36,874 bases of DNA from an uncultured Bacteroidales bacterium (GTDB taxonomy: Bacteria; Bacteroidota; Bacteroidia; Bacteroidales; FEN-979). Position 1 is the stretch's first letter. The number at the start of each line of letters is the position of its first letter. Shown in pieces: positions 8,498 to 17,769 of this stretch. The stretch is taken from positions 1 through 36,874 of the forward strand of contig CAIWTA010000169.1 of the NCBI GenBank assembly GCA_903915465.1, in the 5' to 3' direction. Made by a program: the position numbers and the translations under genes. The notes under the pieces were generated by a model. It was not told where the DNA came from. It searched no databases and saw only the letters and a list, made by a program, of their open reading frames with translations.

Positions 8498-8622
8498 TCT
8501 TTTTATGGGTCAATTCCCGGTAGCTTGCTGGCATTTATTCTTTGAGAATGCAGATTCTGAATGCAGGAATTCTGATACCCCGTTGCTTGCTGATGAATAG
8601 ACAAATCTTTGGGATCACCAGC

Positions 8623-10062
8623 TTATTCAGCCCAGAGAAAATTGATAAGCTGAGGGATTTCTGAATTCTGAATAAAAGGTCCCCGGTTGCTGTCGTATTC
8701 ATCAGCCATCTTCCGAAACCATTCACTTCCTGATCCTTTAGCAAACAATGCTATGAGGGAATTGGTGTGATTATTTGAATAGAATTTCATTTCAGGAAGA
8801 TTCTGGAAACCTTTATCCCCGATAGGTTTAAATGGGTCGACACCCCAGAGCAATCCTGTTTCATGATCGCCGGTAACGATCAGCAGTGTCTCATCCCAAT
8901 TGCTGTGAGTATTGACCCATTCGACAACGGTTTCAACAGCTTCGTTGAAGCTTTTCATTTCCTCGATCAACCGGCCTTTCTGATTGTCGTGGCTGGCCCA
9001 GTCGATGGCACCTCCTTCGATCATCACGAAAAATCCATTGGAATTTCTGCCCAAAACATTTAATGCACCGCCCGTCATCTCCGCCAGGGAAGGTATGGAA
9101 GAATTGAAAGGAGTGAAATAAGGGGGAGAATCCTTGTTTTCTGTATTCGGCTTAGCCCGATTTTGCTGCAGAGTTGAATAAACCTTTGGGCAACCCAGCA
9201 CCCGTTTCGGAGCATTACCGTGAATAAGAGTACGGAAATCTTCAGGATCCCTTACGAGCGTCCATGGATCCGGTAAGCCATCGCCATCTGAATCCTGGGT
9301 GGTAAGGTTTTTAGATCCGATGGTGAACAGTGTCTGTTTGCCGCTGCCAGCCTGAAGCTGCACCCAGAAAGCACTGTCGCCAACATACTTTGCATTCTTC
9401 CATTTTTTGGTCATGGGAATCCCGTTATCATCATAGGAGGGATCCCCGCAACCCATGATAACATCGCACCGGCTTCCAAGCAACATTTGATAGGCTATCT
9501 GGCTGTAATTGGTGCGCACTTTGTTATGGGCCACAAATCCTGCGGGAGTGGCATGACTGAATTCAACGGAAGTAACCACACCGGCCGATTTTCCCTTTGA
9601 TTTGGCCAACTCTACGAGATTTTCCAGCGTATCATAAGTAACCGACATACCTATTGCATTGTTATATGTCTTGAAACCTGTAGCCATGGCAGTGGCGGCT
9701 GCAGCGGATTCCGTAAAATTACGTTTCAGGTAAGCTGTGTCTGACCATGCGGCCACCGTATTGTATCCTGTTGAATAATAATTTGAATTGGGATTACCAG
9801 CCTCGTATTCGCCTGCTTTAACCGGATAATCAGCCATCGCTACCCGGACAGGGAAGTCTTCATAAACCTGCTTCTTTATGCCAAAGTAGTAATCAGCTGC
9901 CTGAATATGGTTATAACCCATTCCGTCGCCGATCATGAGAATGACATTTTTGGGATGAGGAAGTGTTTCTCCTCTCTGTGCCAACAATGACCAGATAGGT
10001 AACAAACAAAGAAAAGGAAGGATAAAAAAAGAAGGGCAACACGAGCGGAAACGGTTTTTCAT
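8623..10062 (-). CDS. Alkaline phosphatase (PhoA superfamily), exported
   Basis: 479 residues from ATG at 10062-10060. An in-frame codon at 10128 exists, but the promoter-like TATCTTTG at 10089-10082 lies downstream of it, and the 10062 start gives a good signal peptide (MKNRFRSCC, hydrophobic FFILPFLCLL, cleavage near LLAQ). The metal and catalytic signatures are in order: IGDGMG (Asp46), nucleophile Ser119 in TESAAAATAMATG, SHATPAGF (Thr172), EGGAIDWASH (Glu349, Asp354, His358), TGDHETG (Asp399, His400) and the final metal His432 in NNHTN. It hydrolyses phosphomonoesters in the periplasm or outside the cell. The residue before the nucleophile is Glu, where E. coli PhoA has Asp. Residues 257-265 read DSDGDGLPD, a calcium-loop-like motif. 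It is transcribed away from the acyl-CoA ligase gene. Confidence 0.93.
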   Translation of the reverse strand: MKNRFRSCCPSFFILPFLCLLPIWSLLAQRGETLPHPKNVILMIGDGMGYNHIQAADYYFGIKKQVYEDFPVRVAMADYPVKAGEYEAGNPNSNYYSTGYNTVAAWSDTAYLKRNFTESAAAATAMATGFKTYNNAIGMSVTYDTLENLVELAKSKGKSAGVVTSVEFSHATPAGFVAHNKVRTNYSQIAYQMLLGSRCDVIMGCGDPSYDDNGIPMTKKWKNAKYVGDSAFWVQLQAGSGKQTLFTIGSKNLTTQDSDGDGLPDPWTLVRDPEDFRTLIHGNAPKRVLGCPKVYSTLQQNRAKPNTENKDSPPYFTPFNSSIPSLAEMTGGALNVLGRNSNGFFVMIEGGAIDWASHDNQKGRLIEEMKSFNEAVETVVEWVNTHSNWDETLLIVTGDHETGLLWGVDPFKPIGDKGFQNLPEMKFYSNNHTNSLIALFAKGSGSEWFRKMADEYDSNRGPFIQNSEIPQLINFLWAE

Positions 10063-10081
10063 CAGTTCAGATTTTAAACAA

Positions 10082-10089
10082 CAAAGATA
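10082..10089 (-). promoter_or_regulatory. Bacteroidota -7 box TATCTTTG for alkaline phosphatase
   Basis: On the minus strand TATCTTTG fits TAnnTTTG and ends 19 bases before the ATG at 10062, giving a short leader. No good upstream TTTG box at the usual distance was found. It supports the 10062 start over 10128. Confidence 0.5.
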
Positions 10090-10141
10090 CGCGGAACAAG
10101 GGAAATTGAGTTTAGAAACCCATATCACATAAATAATTTAG

Positions 10142-10149
10142 TAACTTTG
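10142..10149 (+). promoter_or_regulatory. Bacteroidota -7 box TAACTTTG for acyl-CoA ligase
   Basis: TAACTTTG fits TAnnTTTG and lies 20 bases upstream of the ATG at 10170. No clear -33 box is seen. It faces away from the phosphatase promoter, so the roughly 100-base gap carries two divergent promoters. Confidence 0.5.
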
Positions 10150-10169
10150 CCGTTGATATAATTTTTGGA

Positions 10170-11813
10170 ATGACCGACAATAGAAAAATGACGTTTCCGG
10201 CATTGTTCGCTGAATCGATAAGATGCTTCGGGGATCGTAATGCTATAGCCCTTGTTGGCGAGCGCCCCAAGACATACAATGAAATCAATCAGGAGGTTCT
10301 TTCTCTGATTGCACACCTGGAGCATTTAAATATCCAACGTGGGGACAAAATCGCCATTCTCTCAGCCAATATGCCCAACTGGGTAGTGGCTTATTATGCA
10401 ATTACTTTCATGGGAGCGGTGGCTGTTCCCTTGCTTCCGGAATTCCTTTCTGCTGAAATCCAGAACACCTTAGATCATTCCGGTGCAAAAGCCATTTTTA
10501 TTTCGGAGAACCTTTTGCCGAAAATGAAAGAAGTTAGAAATAACGTACTGAAAATCCGTATAAAAATTGAGGATTTTTCTTTGATTGAAACGGAAAATAT
10601 CCCGCCTTCTTACAATCGTCATAACATTCCGGTTGGTGAACACATTGTTGAGGAAGATGACATGGCGGCAATTATTTATACTTCCGGAACAATGGGAACG
10701 CCAAAGGGCGTAATGTTGTCGCACCGGAACATCTGTTTTACTGCAATTAAAAGCGGTGTAATACAACCCATTGATGAGCATGACCGTTTCCTTTCGATCC
10801 TCCCGCTTTCTCATACTTATGAAAACACCATCGGGCTTATTCTTCCCATGTTGAGTGGTGCCTGTGTATACTTTCTTGGGAAACCGCCTACTCCATCGAG
10901 CTTGCTTCCTGCATTATTAGAGGTAAGGCCAACCCTCATGCTGACTGTTCCATTGATCATCGAAAAAATATACCGGGGGAAAGTTCTTCCTTCAATTCAG
11001 GGGAAATGGATTACGCGTCAGCTTTACAAACATTCGTTCTTCAGGAAAAGATTGAACGTCCTGGCCGGGAAAAAACTCATGCAAACCTTTGGTGGAAAGA
11101 TCAAGTTTTTTGGCATCGGTGGCGCCAAGCTGGATCCGGTTGTTGAGAAATTCCTGATCGAGGCCCGCTTTCCTTATGCAATTGGATATGGACTTACGGA
11201 AACAGCACCTTTACTGGCCGGAGCCAATCCAAAATATACCCGGATGCAATCCACCGGACCGGCAATGGAAGGTGTACAACTGTTGATTCACAATCCGAAC
11301 CCGGTTACCGGTGAGGGAGAAATCTGGGCGAAAGGCCCAAATATCATGATGGGCTATTATAAAGAACCGGCGATGTCCCGCTCGATGTTTTCTGAAGACG
11401 GATGGCTTAAGACCGGCGATCTTGGAGCATTTGACAAAGATCGATTTCTTTATATCAAAGGTCGTTTGAAAAATTTAATTCTTGGCGCAAACGGGGAAAA
11501 TATTTACCCTGAAGAAATAGAAACGGTAATTAATAATTTTAAATATGTTGTTGAATCCCTGGTGGTTCAGCAAAAAGGGAAACTGGTTGCGATGGTCCAT
11601 TTTAACCGTGAAGAAATTGAACACCGGTTTGAGCACCTTGCTGATGAAGTGACGAATTACGTGGAGCGAAAAATTGAAGAACTTCTGCAGGAACTTCAGG
11701 AGTATGTCAACAGCCGGGTGAATAAGGTTTCACGCATCCAGCTTATCGTCTTGCAGCCAGATCCCTTTACGAAAACTGCAACGCAAAAAATCAAGCGGTT
11801 TCTATATACCTGA
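10170..11813 (+). CDS. Long-chain fatty-acid--CoA ligase (AMP-binding, FadD-like)
   Basis: 547 residues, within the usual range for the class I adenylate-forming family. The ATP-binding loop is YTSGTMGTPKG at residues 170-180. YGLTETAP (340-347), GWLKTGDLG (411-419) and GRLKNLILGANGENIYPEEIE (431-451) are the standard A5, A7 and A8 motifs. The C-terminal TKTATQKIKR contains the conserved adenylation Lys. It activates a carboxylic acid, most likely a long- or medium-chain fatty acid, to acyl-AMP and then acyl-CoA in the cytoplasm; chain length cannot be told from sequence. It is monocistronic, divergent from the phosphatase and convergent with the efflux operon downstream. Confidence 0.9.
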   Translation: MTDNRKMTFPALFAESIRCFGDRNAIALVGERPKTYNEINQEVLSLIAHLEHLNIQRGDKIAILSANMPNWVVAYYAITFMGAVAVPLLPEFLSAEIQNTLDHSGAKAIFISENLLPKMKEVRNNVLKIRIKIEDFSLIETENIPPSYNRHNIPVGEHIVEEDDMAAIIYTSGTMGTPKGVMLSHRNICFTAIKSGVIQPIDEHDRFLSILPLSHTYENTIGLILPMLSGACVYFLGKPPTPSSLLPALLEVRPTLMLTVPLIIEKIYRGKVLPSIQGKWITRQLYKHSFFRKRLNVLAGKKLMQTFGGKIKFFGIGGAKLDPVVEKFLIEARFPYAIGYGLTETAPLLAGANPKYTRMQSTGPAMEGVQLLIHNPNPVTGEGEIWAKGPNIMMGYYKEPAMSRSMFSEDGWLKTGDLGAFDKDRFLYIKGRLKNLILGANGENIYPEEIETVINNFKYVVESLVVQQKGKLVAMVHFNREEIEHRFEHLADEVTNYVERKIEELLQELQEYVNSRVNKVSRIQLIVLQPDPFTKTATQKIKRFLYT

Positions 11814-11875
11814 CAGATTCCAGTCAGATCATCTTTTTCAGCTTTTTCATGCGGTAACTCCGGCTACGATACTTT

Positions 11876-11895
11876 CCAGCTACAAAGTCAGCTGG
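11876..11895. terminator. Short inverted repeat between convergent genes
   Basis: CCAGCT (11876-11881) and AGCTGG (11890-11895) form a 6-bp stem with an 8-base loop in the 88-base gap between the acyl-CoA ligase and the convergent TolC-like gene. There is no strong T-run on either side, so a role as a bidirectional terminator is only a possibility. Confidence 0.25.
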
Positions 11896-11901
11896 TTGAA
11901 G

Positions 11902-13197
11902 TTATAAAGCTCCCAGCAGTTGTTTCAACTTTGTCTCTGCAACCTTAGTTATATACTCAAAATTGATCAGACGGGTGTGCGATGCCTCATAACTTTCCTG
12001 TGCCTGATGAACTTCAAGTGAAGTGGTTTGCCCCAATCGTAAACGGTACATTGAGATGTCAAGATTTTCCTTGACAAGTGCGGCATTTTCCTTTTCTATT
12101 GCCAACATCTTCTGCTGGTTCTCAAACTCCGTAAGTGCATTCTGTAATTGCGTATTGACCTCGAGTTTCGCACTTTCCAGCGTATAGCCGGTGGATTGCA
12201 ATTGCAGCTTTGCCACCCTGACCTGCCTGTTGATGTTCCCTGCCTGATAGATCGGGATTGTAATGGTTCCGCCGATCAGAGGTCCGTAAGTGCGATTGGA
12301 GGTCACACTTCCTGCAGAATTGCTGCTGTTCAGGAAATTATACCCGGCTGAAATGTTTATTTCCGGGAATCGTAAAGCATTTACTTCTTTCACGCCCAAC
12401 CGGGCAATCTCAACCTCTTTCTGTGATGATAAAACCTGTGGGTTGCTGATGAAAAGCTTTTTATTCAATTCGTTGATATCCGGTTTGTAATTCAGCGGGA
12501 TTGAATCCTCAACATCAAATGGTGCATCTGCTTCCCTGCCCATCAATTGATTCAATATCCTTTTTACGGAAATGATCAAAGTTTGCTGGCCAATAGCCAG
12601 TTCCAGGTTAACGTTAAGGTCAATCTGGGCCTGCAGCAAGTCTGTCTTGGGCGAAAGTCCCGCATTAAAACTGGCTTTCAGTATCTTAACCCGTTCATTG
12701 TTGTAATTGATCACTTCATCATAGGATGCAAGTTGTTGTTTCTGCTTAACTATATTAAAATAGGCAATAATTACATCAAACAGTGTTTGCATCACATCGT
12801 CCTTAAACCGGAGCTCTCCAAGGGTTTCAATTTCAGCCAGCTTTTTCTTTGTGACAAACATCTTTCCTCCATCAAACGCTGTCCAATCAAGTGCTATACC
12901 TGCATTCAATATGTTTGATGTTGCATTATTGGAACTGACATTCACACCACTTGACAGATCCTGGGAAACATTGTTGATAGAGTAGTTATCTGAACCAGTG
13001 ATTCCTATACCCGGCAGCATACCGGCATTTCCGGCAGTGTTATTGGCTTTATCGATGTCTGCCGCTGCGCGGGAAAAAAGGATGCCGTAGTTGTTTTTCA
13101 TGGCCATGCCAACAGCATCATCCGCCGTAAGCTTCTGGGCATTCAGACATGAAGAAGCAAGAACAAACAAGACGAAAAAAACCAACACTATTTTCAT
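11902..13197 (-). CDS. TolC-family outer-membrane efflux channel (system 1)
   Basis: 431 residues. The frame opens at 13329, but the first part would overlap the upstream pump gene and lacks a signal peptide; ATG 13197 gives MKIVLVFFVLFVLASSCLNAQ, a clean signal peptide, 13 bases after the pump stop. The body shows the duplicated OEP pattern of long amphipathic helices and beta segments: early LTADDAVGMAMKNNYGI, a central FNAGLSPKTDLLQAQIDLN, and late YRLRLGQTTSLEVHQAQESY. It forms the trimeric outer-membrane duct for the RND pump encoded just upstream. It is the last gene of a three-gene operon whose order (fusion protein, pump, channel) is standard in this phylum. Confidence 0.92.
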   Translation of the reverse strand: MKIVLVFFVLFVLASSCLNAQKLTADDAVGMAMKNNYGILFSRAAADIDKANNTAGNAGMLPGIGITGSDNYSINNVSQDLSSGVNVSSNNATSNILNAGIALDWTAFDGGKMFVTKKKLAEIETLGELRFKDDVMQTLFDVIIAYFNIVKQKQQLASYDEVINYNNERVKILKASFNAGLSPKTDLLQAQIDLNVNLELAIGQQTLIISVKRILNQLMGREADAPFDVEDSIPLNYKPDINELNKKLFISNPQVLSSQKEVEIARLGVKEVNALRFPEINISAGYNFLNSSNSAGSVTSNRTYGPLIGGTITIPIYQAGNINRQVRVAKLQLQSTGYTLESAKLEVNTQLQNALTEFENQQKMLAIEKENAALVKENLDISMYRLRLGQTTSLEVHQAQESYEASHTRLINFEYITKVAETKLKQLLGAL

Positions 13198-13210
13198 CAG
13201 GATGCGTTTT

Positions 13211-16200
13211 TTATGGGTGCTGTTCAATCGAAGTATCAACAATTTCTTGTCTTTCCTTTTTGCTTGACATGAGAACATACATGGAAGGAATGACAAAAAG
13301 AGTAAGAACCAGTGAGAACAGCAATCCACCCACTACTACGATGCCTAAAGGAACGCGGCTCGATGCACCTGCTCCCAATGCAAGGGCGATGGGCAAAGCG
13401 CCAAAAACCGTTGCCAGGGAAGTCATCAAAATGGGCCTAAGTCGTGCAGCAGCGGCTTCAAATGCAGCTTCAGCCTTGTTTAGCCCGGCTTTCCGTTTCT
13501 GATTTGCAAATTCCACAATCAGGATGCCATTCTTCGTTACAATACCGATCAACAGGATCATCCCGATCTCTGAAAAAATATTCAATGTTTGTCCGGTCAT
13601 CCAAAGTGAAAGTATAGCTCCTGCAATTGCCAGGGGAACTGTGAGCATGATGATGAAAGGATCACGGAAACTCTCGAATTGTGCGGCCAGGATAAGATAA
13701 ATGAGCAGTAAAGCAAGGATGAGAGCAAAAGATGTATTAGAACTGCTTTCTGCAAAATCCCTTGAAGGGCCAAACAACGAGGTCTGAAAAGTGTCATCCA
13801 GTACTTTTTTTGCAATTTTTTGCATTTCGGTAATACCTTCACCTAAAGTACGGCCGGGGGCAAGAGAAGCTGAAACAGTGGCTGATTTATACCGGTTGAA
13901 ATGATACAACGTCGGAGGACTACTGTTTTCCTCTATCCTGATCAGGTTGTCGAGCTGGATCATCTGGCCGCTTCTGCTTCTGACATAAAGGGAGGAAATA
14001 TCGGCAGGGGAACTGCGGGATTGCCGTTCAACCTGTCCGATAACATAATATTGTTTTCCGTTCCGGAGGAAATAGTCATACCTTCGTCCGCTTAAGGCGA
14101 ATTGCAAGGTGTTTGAAATATCAAGGACATTGACACCAAGATTCGTAGCCTTCAGGCGATCGACCGTGAGGTTCAGTTCAGGTTTGTTGAATTTCAGGTT
14201 CACATCGACATTTCCGAAGACAGAATCCTTTCGCGCTTCCTCCAGGAATTTCGGAAGGAAAAGTTGCAACTTCTCAAACTCGAGATTCTGTAAGACAAAC
14301 TGTACAGGTAACTGGGATCCGGAGGAAAGGGAAGTGGAGATGGTTTGTTCCTGGTTAGGAATGATCCTTGCTTCCGGGAAACGCTTGTACATTTTGGTAA
14401 GCTTGTCATAAATCTGTTGCTGCGTGGCTTTCCGTTCGTTGGGTTGCGTGAGAAATGTCGTAATTGAACCTGTATTGGTAGCGCTGCTTCCTGAGCCTCC
14501 TCCGGAGGAGATTCTGCCAAAAATTAACCGAGCTTCAGGAAAGCTGTCCATTTCTGCCTGGCAGATGCGATGGATGAGATTGGAAGTACGATCAAAATCT
14601 GTTCCTTCGGGAGTCGTTACATTGGCACGGATGATACTATGGTCTTCCAAAGGCGCCAGTTCTGTTTTCAATGTCTTTCCAATGAAAAATATCAGGAAAA
14701 GGCATATCCCAAGAATGAGAAAAGATGCCCATCTGCGATCCATAAAGAACTTAAGAAGACGACGGTAACCCTTATCCAGGTTCACAAAGAAAGGTTCAGT
14801 TAAATTATAAAATTTTGAATGCCTGGAAAGTATTCCCCCCAGTTTGATATTCAGAACAGGCGTCAAAGTGAGCGAGACAAAAGCGGAAATCAACACCGAA
14901 CCCGCCACAACGATTCCAAATTCCCGGAACAACCTTCCGGTGAATCCCTGTAAAAAAATCACCGGGATAAATACGATTGCAAGCGTAAGAGAAGTGGAGA
15001 TCACCGCAAAGAAAATTTCACGCGTTCCGGCAAATGCCGCCTTCCACCGATCCATCCCCAATTCGATCTTTTTAAATATGTTTTCCGTGACCACGATACC
15101 GTCATCAACCACAAGCCCCGTAGCCAGGACAATTCCAAGCAAGGTTAAAACATTCACGGAGAACCCGAAAATATACATGATAAAGAAAGAACCGATCAGG
15201 GATACCGGAATATCAATCAATGGGCGTAAGGCGATAATCCAGTTCCGGAAGAAGAGAAATACGATCAATACAACTAAAGAAATGGCGATAGCCAGGGTTT
15301 CCGTAACATCACTGACGGATTGTCTGACAAATTTCGACTTGTCAAAACCTACGTCAATAATTAACCCGGCCGGGATCATCTTTTTTATTTCGTTAAACCG
15401 TTTGTAAAACTCATCGGCAATCTGGATTGCATTGGCTCCGGGTAATGGGATCAGCGCCAGGGTGATCCCGTCAGCCCCATTCAGCTCGACTCCGGTTTCT
15501 TCATTTTCCGGACCTAGCATAGCTTCACCAATATCGCTGAAACGTACCATCTGATCGTTGGTCTGGATGATTATGATGTTGTTAAAATCTTCTTCTGTAA
15601 CCAATCTGCCGTTTGTTTTAACAATCATCTCCGTCGATTTTCCCCTGACCTTTCCACTAGGGAGATCGACATTTTCTTTGATCAGGGCGGTATTGATATC
15701 TTCAGGTGTAACATTGTATGCTGCCATCTTTTCAGGGTTCAGCCAGAGTCGCATGGCGGGTCGTCTTTGTCCGTACAAACCAACGGAACTGACCCCTGGT
15801 ATCGTTTGTAATTTCTCCTGAAGGACATTTTCTGCATAGTCACTTAGCTGAAGCGGGTTCATCGTGGTGCTTTGAACCGACAATGTTATGATCGGGTCGG
15901 AATTGGCATCCGCTTTGGTAACCACCGGGGGAGCATCAATGTCCTGCGGCAGGCTTCGCGCAGCCTGTGAAGTTTTATCACGGACATCGTTAGCAGATTT
16001 CTCAAGATCAGCGCCCACATTGAACTCAACAGTGATGTTACTGCTGCCAATTGCCGAAGATGATGAAATCGATTTAACGCCCTCAATGCCGTTGATCGCT
16101 TTTTCTAAGGGTTCCGTAATCTGGGATTCAATGATATCAGCGTTTGCGCCGGTATAACTAGTCTGAACATTGATGGTTGGCGGGTCAATGGCAGGATAGA

Positions 16201-16309
16201 GCCGGACTCCCAGGAAAGAGTAGCCGACAGCACCAAAAACCACGATAATCAGACTCATCACGATGGAAGTAACGGGACGTTTTATCGCAATATCGGATAA
16301 TGAAGCCAT
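13211..16309 (-). CDS. RND multidrug efflux permease, AcrB/HAE1 type (system 1)
   Basis: 1032 residues, the normal length of HAE1 pumps. The N terminus (SDIAIKRPVTSIVMSLIIVV, then LYPAIDPPTINVQTSYTGA) is typical. The TM4 proton-relay pair is present (VDDGIVV, Asp402-Asp403), as is the TM10 Lys (GIVTKNGILIVEFA). Twelve transmembrane segments and two large periplasmic loops can be drawn. It exports hydrophobic or amphiphilic compounds using the proton gradient; substrate is not predictable. Its ATG is 2 bases after the stop of the fusion-protein gene and its stop is 13 bases before the channel start, so the three are one operon. Confidence 0.95.
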   Translation of the reverse strand: MASLSDIAIKRPVTSIVMSLIIVVFGAVGYSFLGVRLYPAIDPPTINVQTSYTGANADIIESQITEPLEKAINGIEGVKSISSSSAIGSSNITVEFNVGADLEKSANDVRDKTSQAARSLPQDIDAPPVVTKADANSDPIITLSVQSTTMNPLQLSDYAENVLQEKLQTIPGVSSVGLYGQRRPAMRLWLNPEKMAAYNVTPEDINTALIKENVDLPSGKVRGKSTEMIVKTNGRLVTEEDFNNIIIIQTNDQMVRFSDIGEAMLGPENEETGVELNGADGITLALIPLPGANAIQIADEFYKRFNEIKKMIPAGLIIDVGFDKSKFVRQSVSDVTETLAIAISLVVLIVFLFFRNWIIALRPLIDIPVSLIGSFFIMYIFGFSVNVLTLLGIVLATGLVVDDGIVVTENIFKKIELGMDRWKAAFAGTREIFFAVISTSLTLAIVFIPVIFLQGFTGRLFREFGIVVAGSVLISAFVSLTLTPVLNIKLGGILSRHSKFYNLTEPFFVNLDKGYRRLLKFFMDRRWASFLILGICLFLIFFIGKTLKTELAPLEDHSIIRANVTTPEGTDFDRTSNLIHRICQAEMDSFPEARLIFGRISSGGGSGSSATNTGSITTFLTQPNERKATQQQIYDKLTKMYKRFPEARIIPNQEQTISTSLSSGSQLPVQFVLQNLEFEKLQLFLPKFLEEARKDSVFGNVDVNLKFNKPELNLTVDRLKATNLGVNVLDISNTLQFALSGRRYDYFLRNGKQYYVIGQVERQSRSSPADISSLYVRSRSGQMIQLDNLIRIEENSSPPTLYHFNRYKSATVSASLAPGRTLGEGITEMQKIAKKVLDDTFQTSLFGPSRDFAESSSNTSFALILALLLIYLILAAQFESFRDPFIIMLTVPLAIAGAILSLWMTGQTLNIFSEIGMILLIGIVTKNGILIVEFANQKRKAGLNKAEAAFEAAAARLRPILMTSLATVFGALPIALALGAGASSRVPLGIVVVGGLLFSLVLTLFVIPSMYVLMSSKKERQEIVDTSIEQHP

Positions 16310-16311
16310 GA

Positions 16312-17367
16312 TTAGTTTGGGATAATTTTAGAAAACTTCACTTTGCCTTTCGGCTTAATAAATAATATTCCCGATGTTGCTATGGTATCTCCGGGTTTGA
16401 GCCCATCCAGTACTTCTATCTTCGAAGCCTGCCTGACGCCGGTCCTGACTGTCACAAAAATTGCTTTTCCCTCTTTTACAACAATCACTTTTTTGTTGCG
16501 CTCTTGTGGGATGATGGCCTGTGTAGGAATCATTAAAGCATTATTATCTTCTTCCAGATCTAATTCCACATTGGCATAGGCTCCAGGCTTCAGCGATGAC
16601 GAATTCCCATCCACTACTGCCCTCACCTTAAGGTTACGCGTGTTCAGTTCGATGCTTTCTTCGGTAGCCATAACTTTGCCTTCGAATTTATTGTCATCTC
16701 CCTGGACAGTAAACAGAATTCGTTTACCTTCAATGACTTCCTTGCTATATTTTTCCGGTACACTGAAATCCATTTTCAACCGATTGGTCATACGGATCGT
16801 AGCCAATGAAATGGAAGGGGTTACCTGTGCTCCGACGCTTATATTACGCAACCCGATTACACCATCAAATGGCGCAACAACTTCCGTCTTACTAATCTGG
16901 GCCTTCAGGTATTCAATATCATCTTTGATGGATTTTGCCTGAAGCTCTGTTTGGTCGTATTCCAATTGGCTTATACCGCTAACCTTAAGCAATTCGTTTT
17001 GTCTTTTCTCTGTCTGCTCTGCGAGCTCTAATTGTGTCTGTAATTTTTTAAGACTGGCCTGCAGATCGTTGTCGAACAATTTTACCAGGAGAGTTCCTTT
17101 TTTCACGAATTTACCTTCGGGCAGGTTGATCGAGATCACTCTTCCGGAAACATCGGACATGAGAATGGTCTCTTCAAAAGGTTTGAGCGTACCGGAAACG
17201 GAAATAGATTGATCAAGGACACAGGGTTTCACGATATATCCTTCGGCCACAAAGGGGGTATTTGCCCGTTTCCCGGGATCGTCTTTAACATTTGAACCAT
17301 TCTTGCATGAAAACAGCTCAATGATCAATGCGGCCAGACAAAGCAGGGAAATTATTTGATTTTTCAT
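16312..17367 (-). CDS. RND membrane-fusion lipoprotein (system 1)
   Basis: 351 residues. The N terminus MKNQIISLLCLAALIIELFSC is a lipoprotein signal with Cys21 as the lipidated residue (lipobox LFSC). It is followed by the first barrel-sandwich half (SVSGTLKPFEETILMSDVSGRV), a coiled-coil hairpin at about 100-165 (rich in Leu/Glu/Lys/Gln), the second half (VVAPFDGVIGLRNISVGAQV) and a beta-barrel ending in ... GDTIATSGILFIKPKG. It bridges the inner-membrane RND pump and the outer-membrane channel in the periplasm. First gene of the operon; a TACTTTTG box lies 44 bases upstream. Confidence 0.93.
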   Translation of the reverse strand: MKNQIISLLCLAALIIELFSCKNGSNVKDDPGKRANTPFVAEGYIVKPCVLDQSISVSGTLKPFEETILMSDVSGRVISINLPEGKFVKKGTLLVKLFDNDLQASLKKLQTQLELAEQTEKRQNELLKVSGISQLEYDQTELQAKSIKDDIEYLKAQISKTEVVAPFDGVIGLRNISVGAQVTPSISLATIRMTNRLKMDFSVPEKYSKEVIEGKRILFTVQGDDNKFEGKVMATEESIELNTRNLKVRAVVDGNSSSLKPGAYANVELDLEEDNNALMIPTQAIIPQERNKKVIVVKEGKAIFVTVRTGVRQASKIEVLDGLKPGDTIATSGILFIKPKGKVKFSKIIPN

Positions 17368-17411
17368 GGTTTTTCAAAAATAGACTCACCTCAATTCTGA
17401 ATATCAGCTGT

Positions 17412-17419
17412 CAAAAGTA
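17412..17419 (-). promoter_or_regulatory. -7 box TACTTTTG for efflux operon 1
   Basis: On the minus strand TACTTTTG fits TAnnTTTG and ends 44 bases before ATG 17367. No -33 box at the expected spacing was found, so this is a one-element prediction. Confidence 0.4.
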
Positions 17420-17623
17420 CTACTTAAAGAGATACTATGGGTAATTTACAAATGACGATAAAATTGAAGGATTGACAATTTGACGAATAAACAAACGTAA
17501 ATCGCAACTCGGAAATTCCTTAGCAGATCGTAAATTGTTCAATCGTAAATTGTTTTGGGAACTTCAATAACCTTGAAACACGGCCTTAAACAGCCGGTAA
17601 GTCAATGTTAAATTAGCCGTAGA

Positions 17624-17655
17624 TTGAAAATCTAACTTTTATTTTTGTAAATTTG
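17624..17655 (+). promoter_or_regulatory. Promoter for the tRNA-Pro/tRNA-Thr pair
   Basis: TTG at 17624-17626 and TAAATTTG at 17648-17655 are separated by 21 bases, close to the TTTG-N19-21-TAnnTTTG layout of Bacteroidota sigma-70-type promoters. The predicted transcript begins about 30 bases upstream of tRNA-Pro. Confidence 0.5.
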
Positions 17656-17693
17656 CGCCACTCAATACGTTTTCTGTGTTGGGTATAATGAAC

Positions 17694-17767
17694 CGGGATG
17701 TAGCGCAGTTGGCTAGCGCACCACGTTCGGGACGTGGGGGTCGGAAGTTCGAGTCTTCTCATCCCGA
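17694..17767 (+). tRNA. tRNA-Pro (anticodon CGG)
   Basis: 74 bases folding as a standard cloverleaf. The acceptor is CGGGATG paired with CATCCCG (discriminator A at 17767), the D-stem GCGC/GCGC, the anticodon stem CCACG/CGTGG with loop TTCGGGA, the variable loop GGGTC, and the T-stem GGAAG/CTTCT around TTCGAGT. Anticodon CGG reads CCG proline codons. CCA is not encoded. Confidence 0.95.
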
Positions 17768-17769
17768 CA

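Larger units (their letters stand above)
17368..17693. other. 326-base gap between efflux operon and tRNA genes
   Basis: A divergent intergenic region. It holds a minus-strand -7 box for the efflux operon (17419-17412) and a plus-strand promoter for the tRNAs (17624-17655). A 13-base direct repeat ATCGTAAATTGTT lies at 17527-17539 and 17542-17554, in a wider run of degenerate AAATTG/GACGA-like sequence. No gene seen. Confidence 0.6.

Noticed and set aside
9985-10128. Longer alkaline phosphatase start at 10128
   Set aside because: It lies upstream of the TATCTTTG box and would bury the signal peptide; 10062 fits better.
13198-13329. Longer TolC start at 13329
   Set aside because: It would overlap the pump gene by over 100 bases and hide the signal peptide that begins at 13197.
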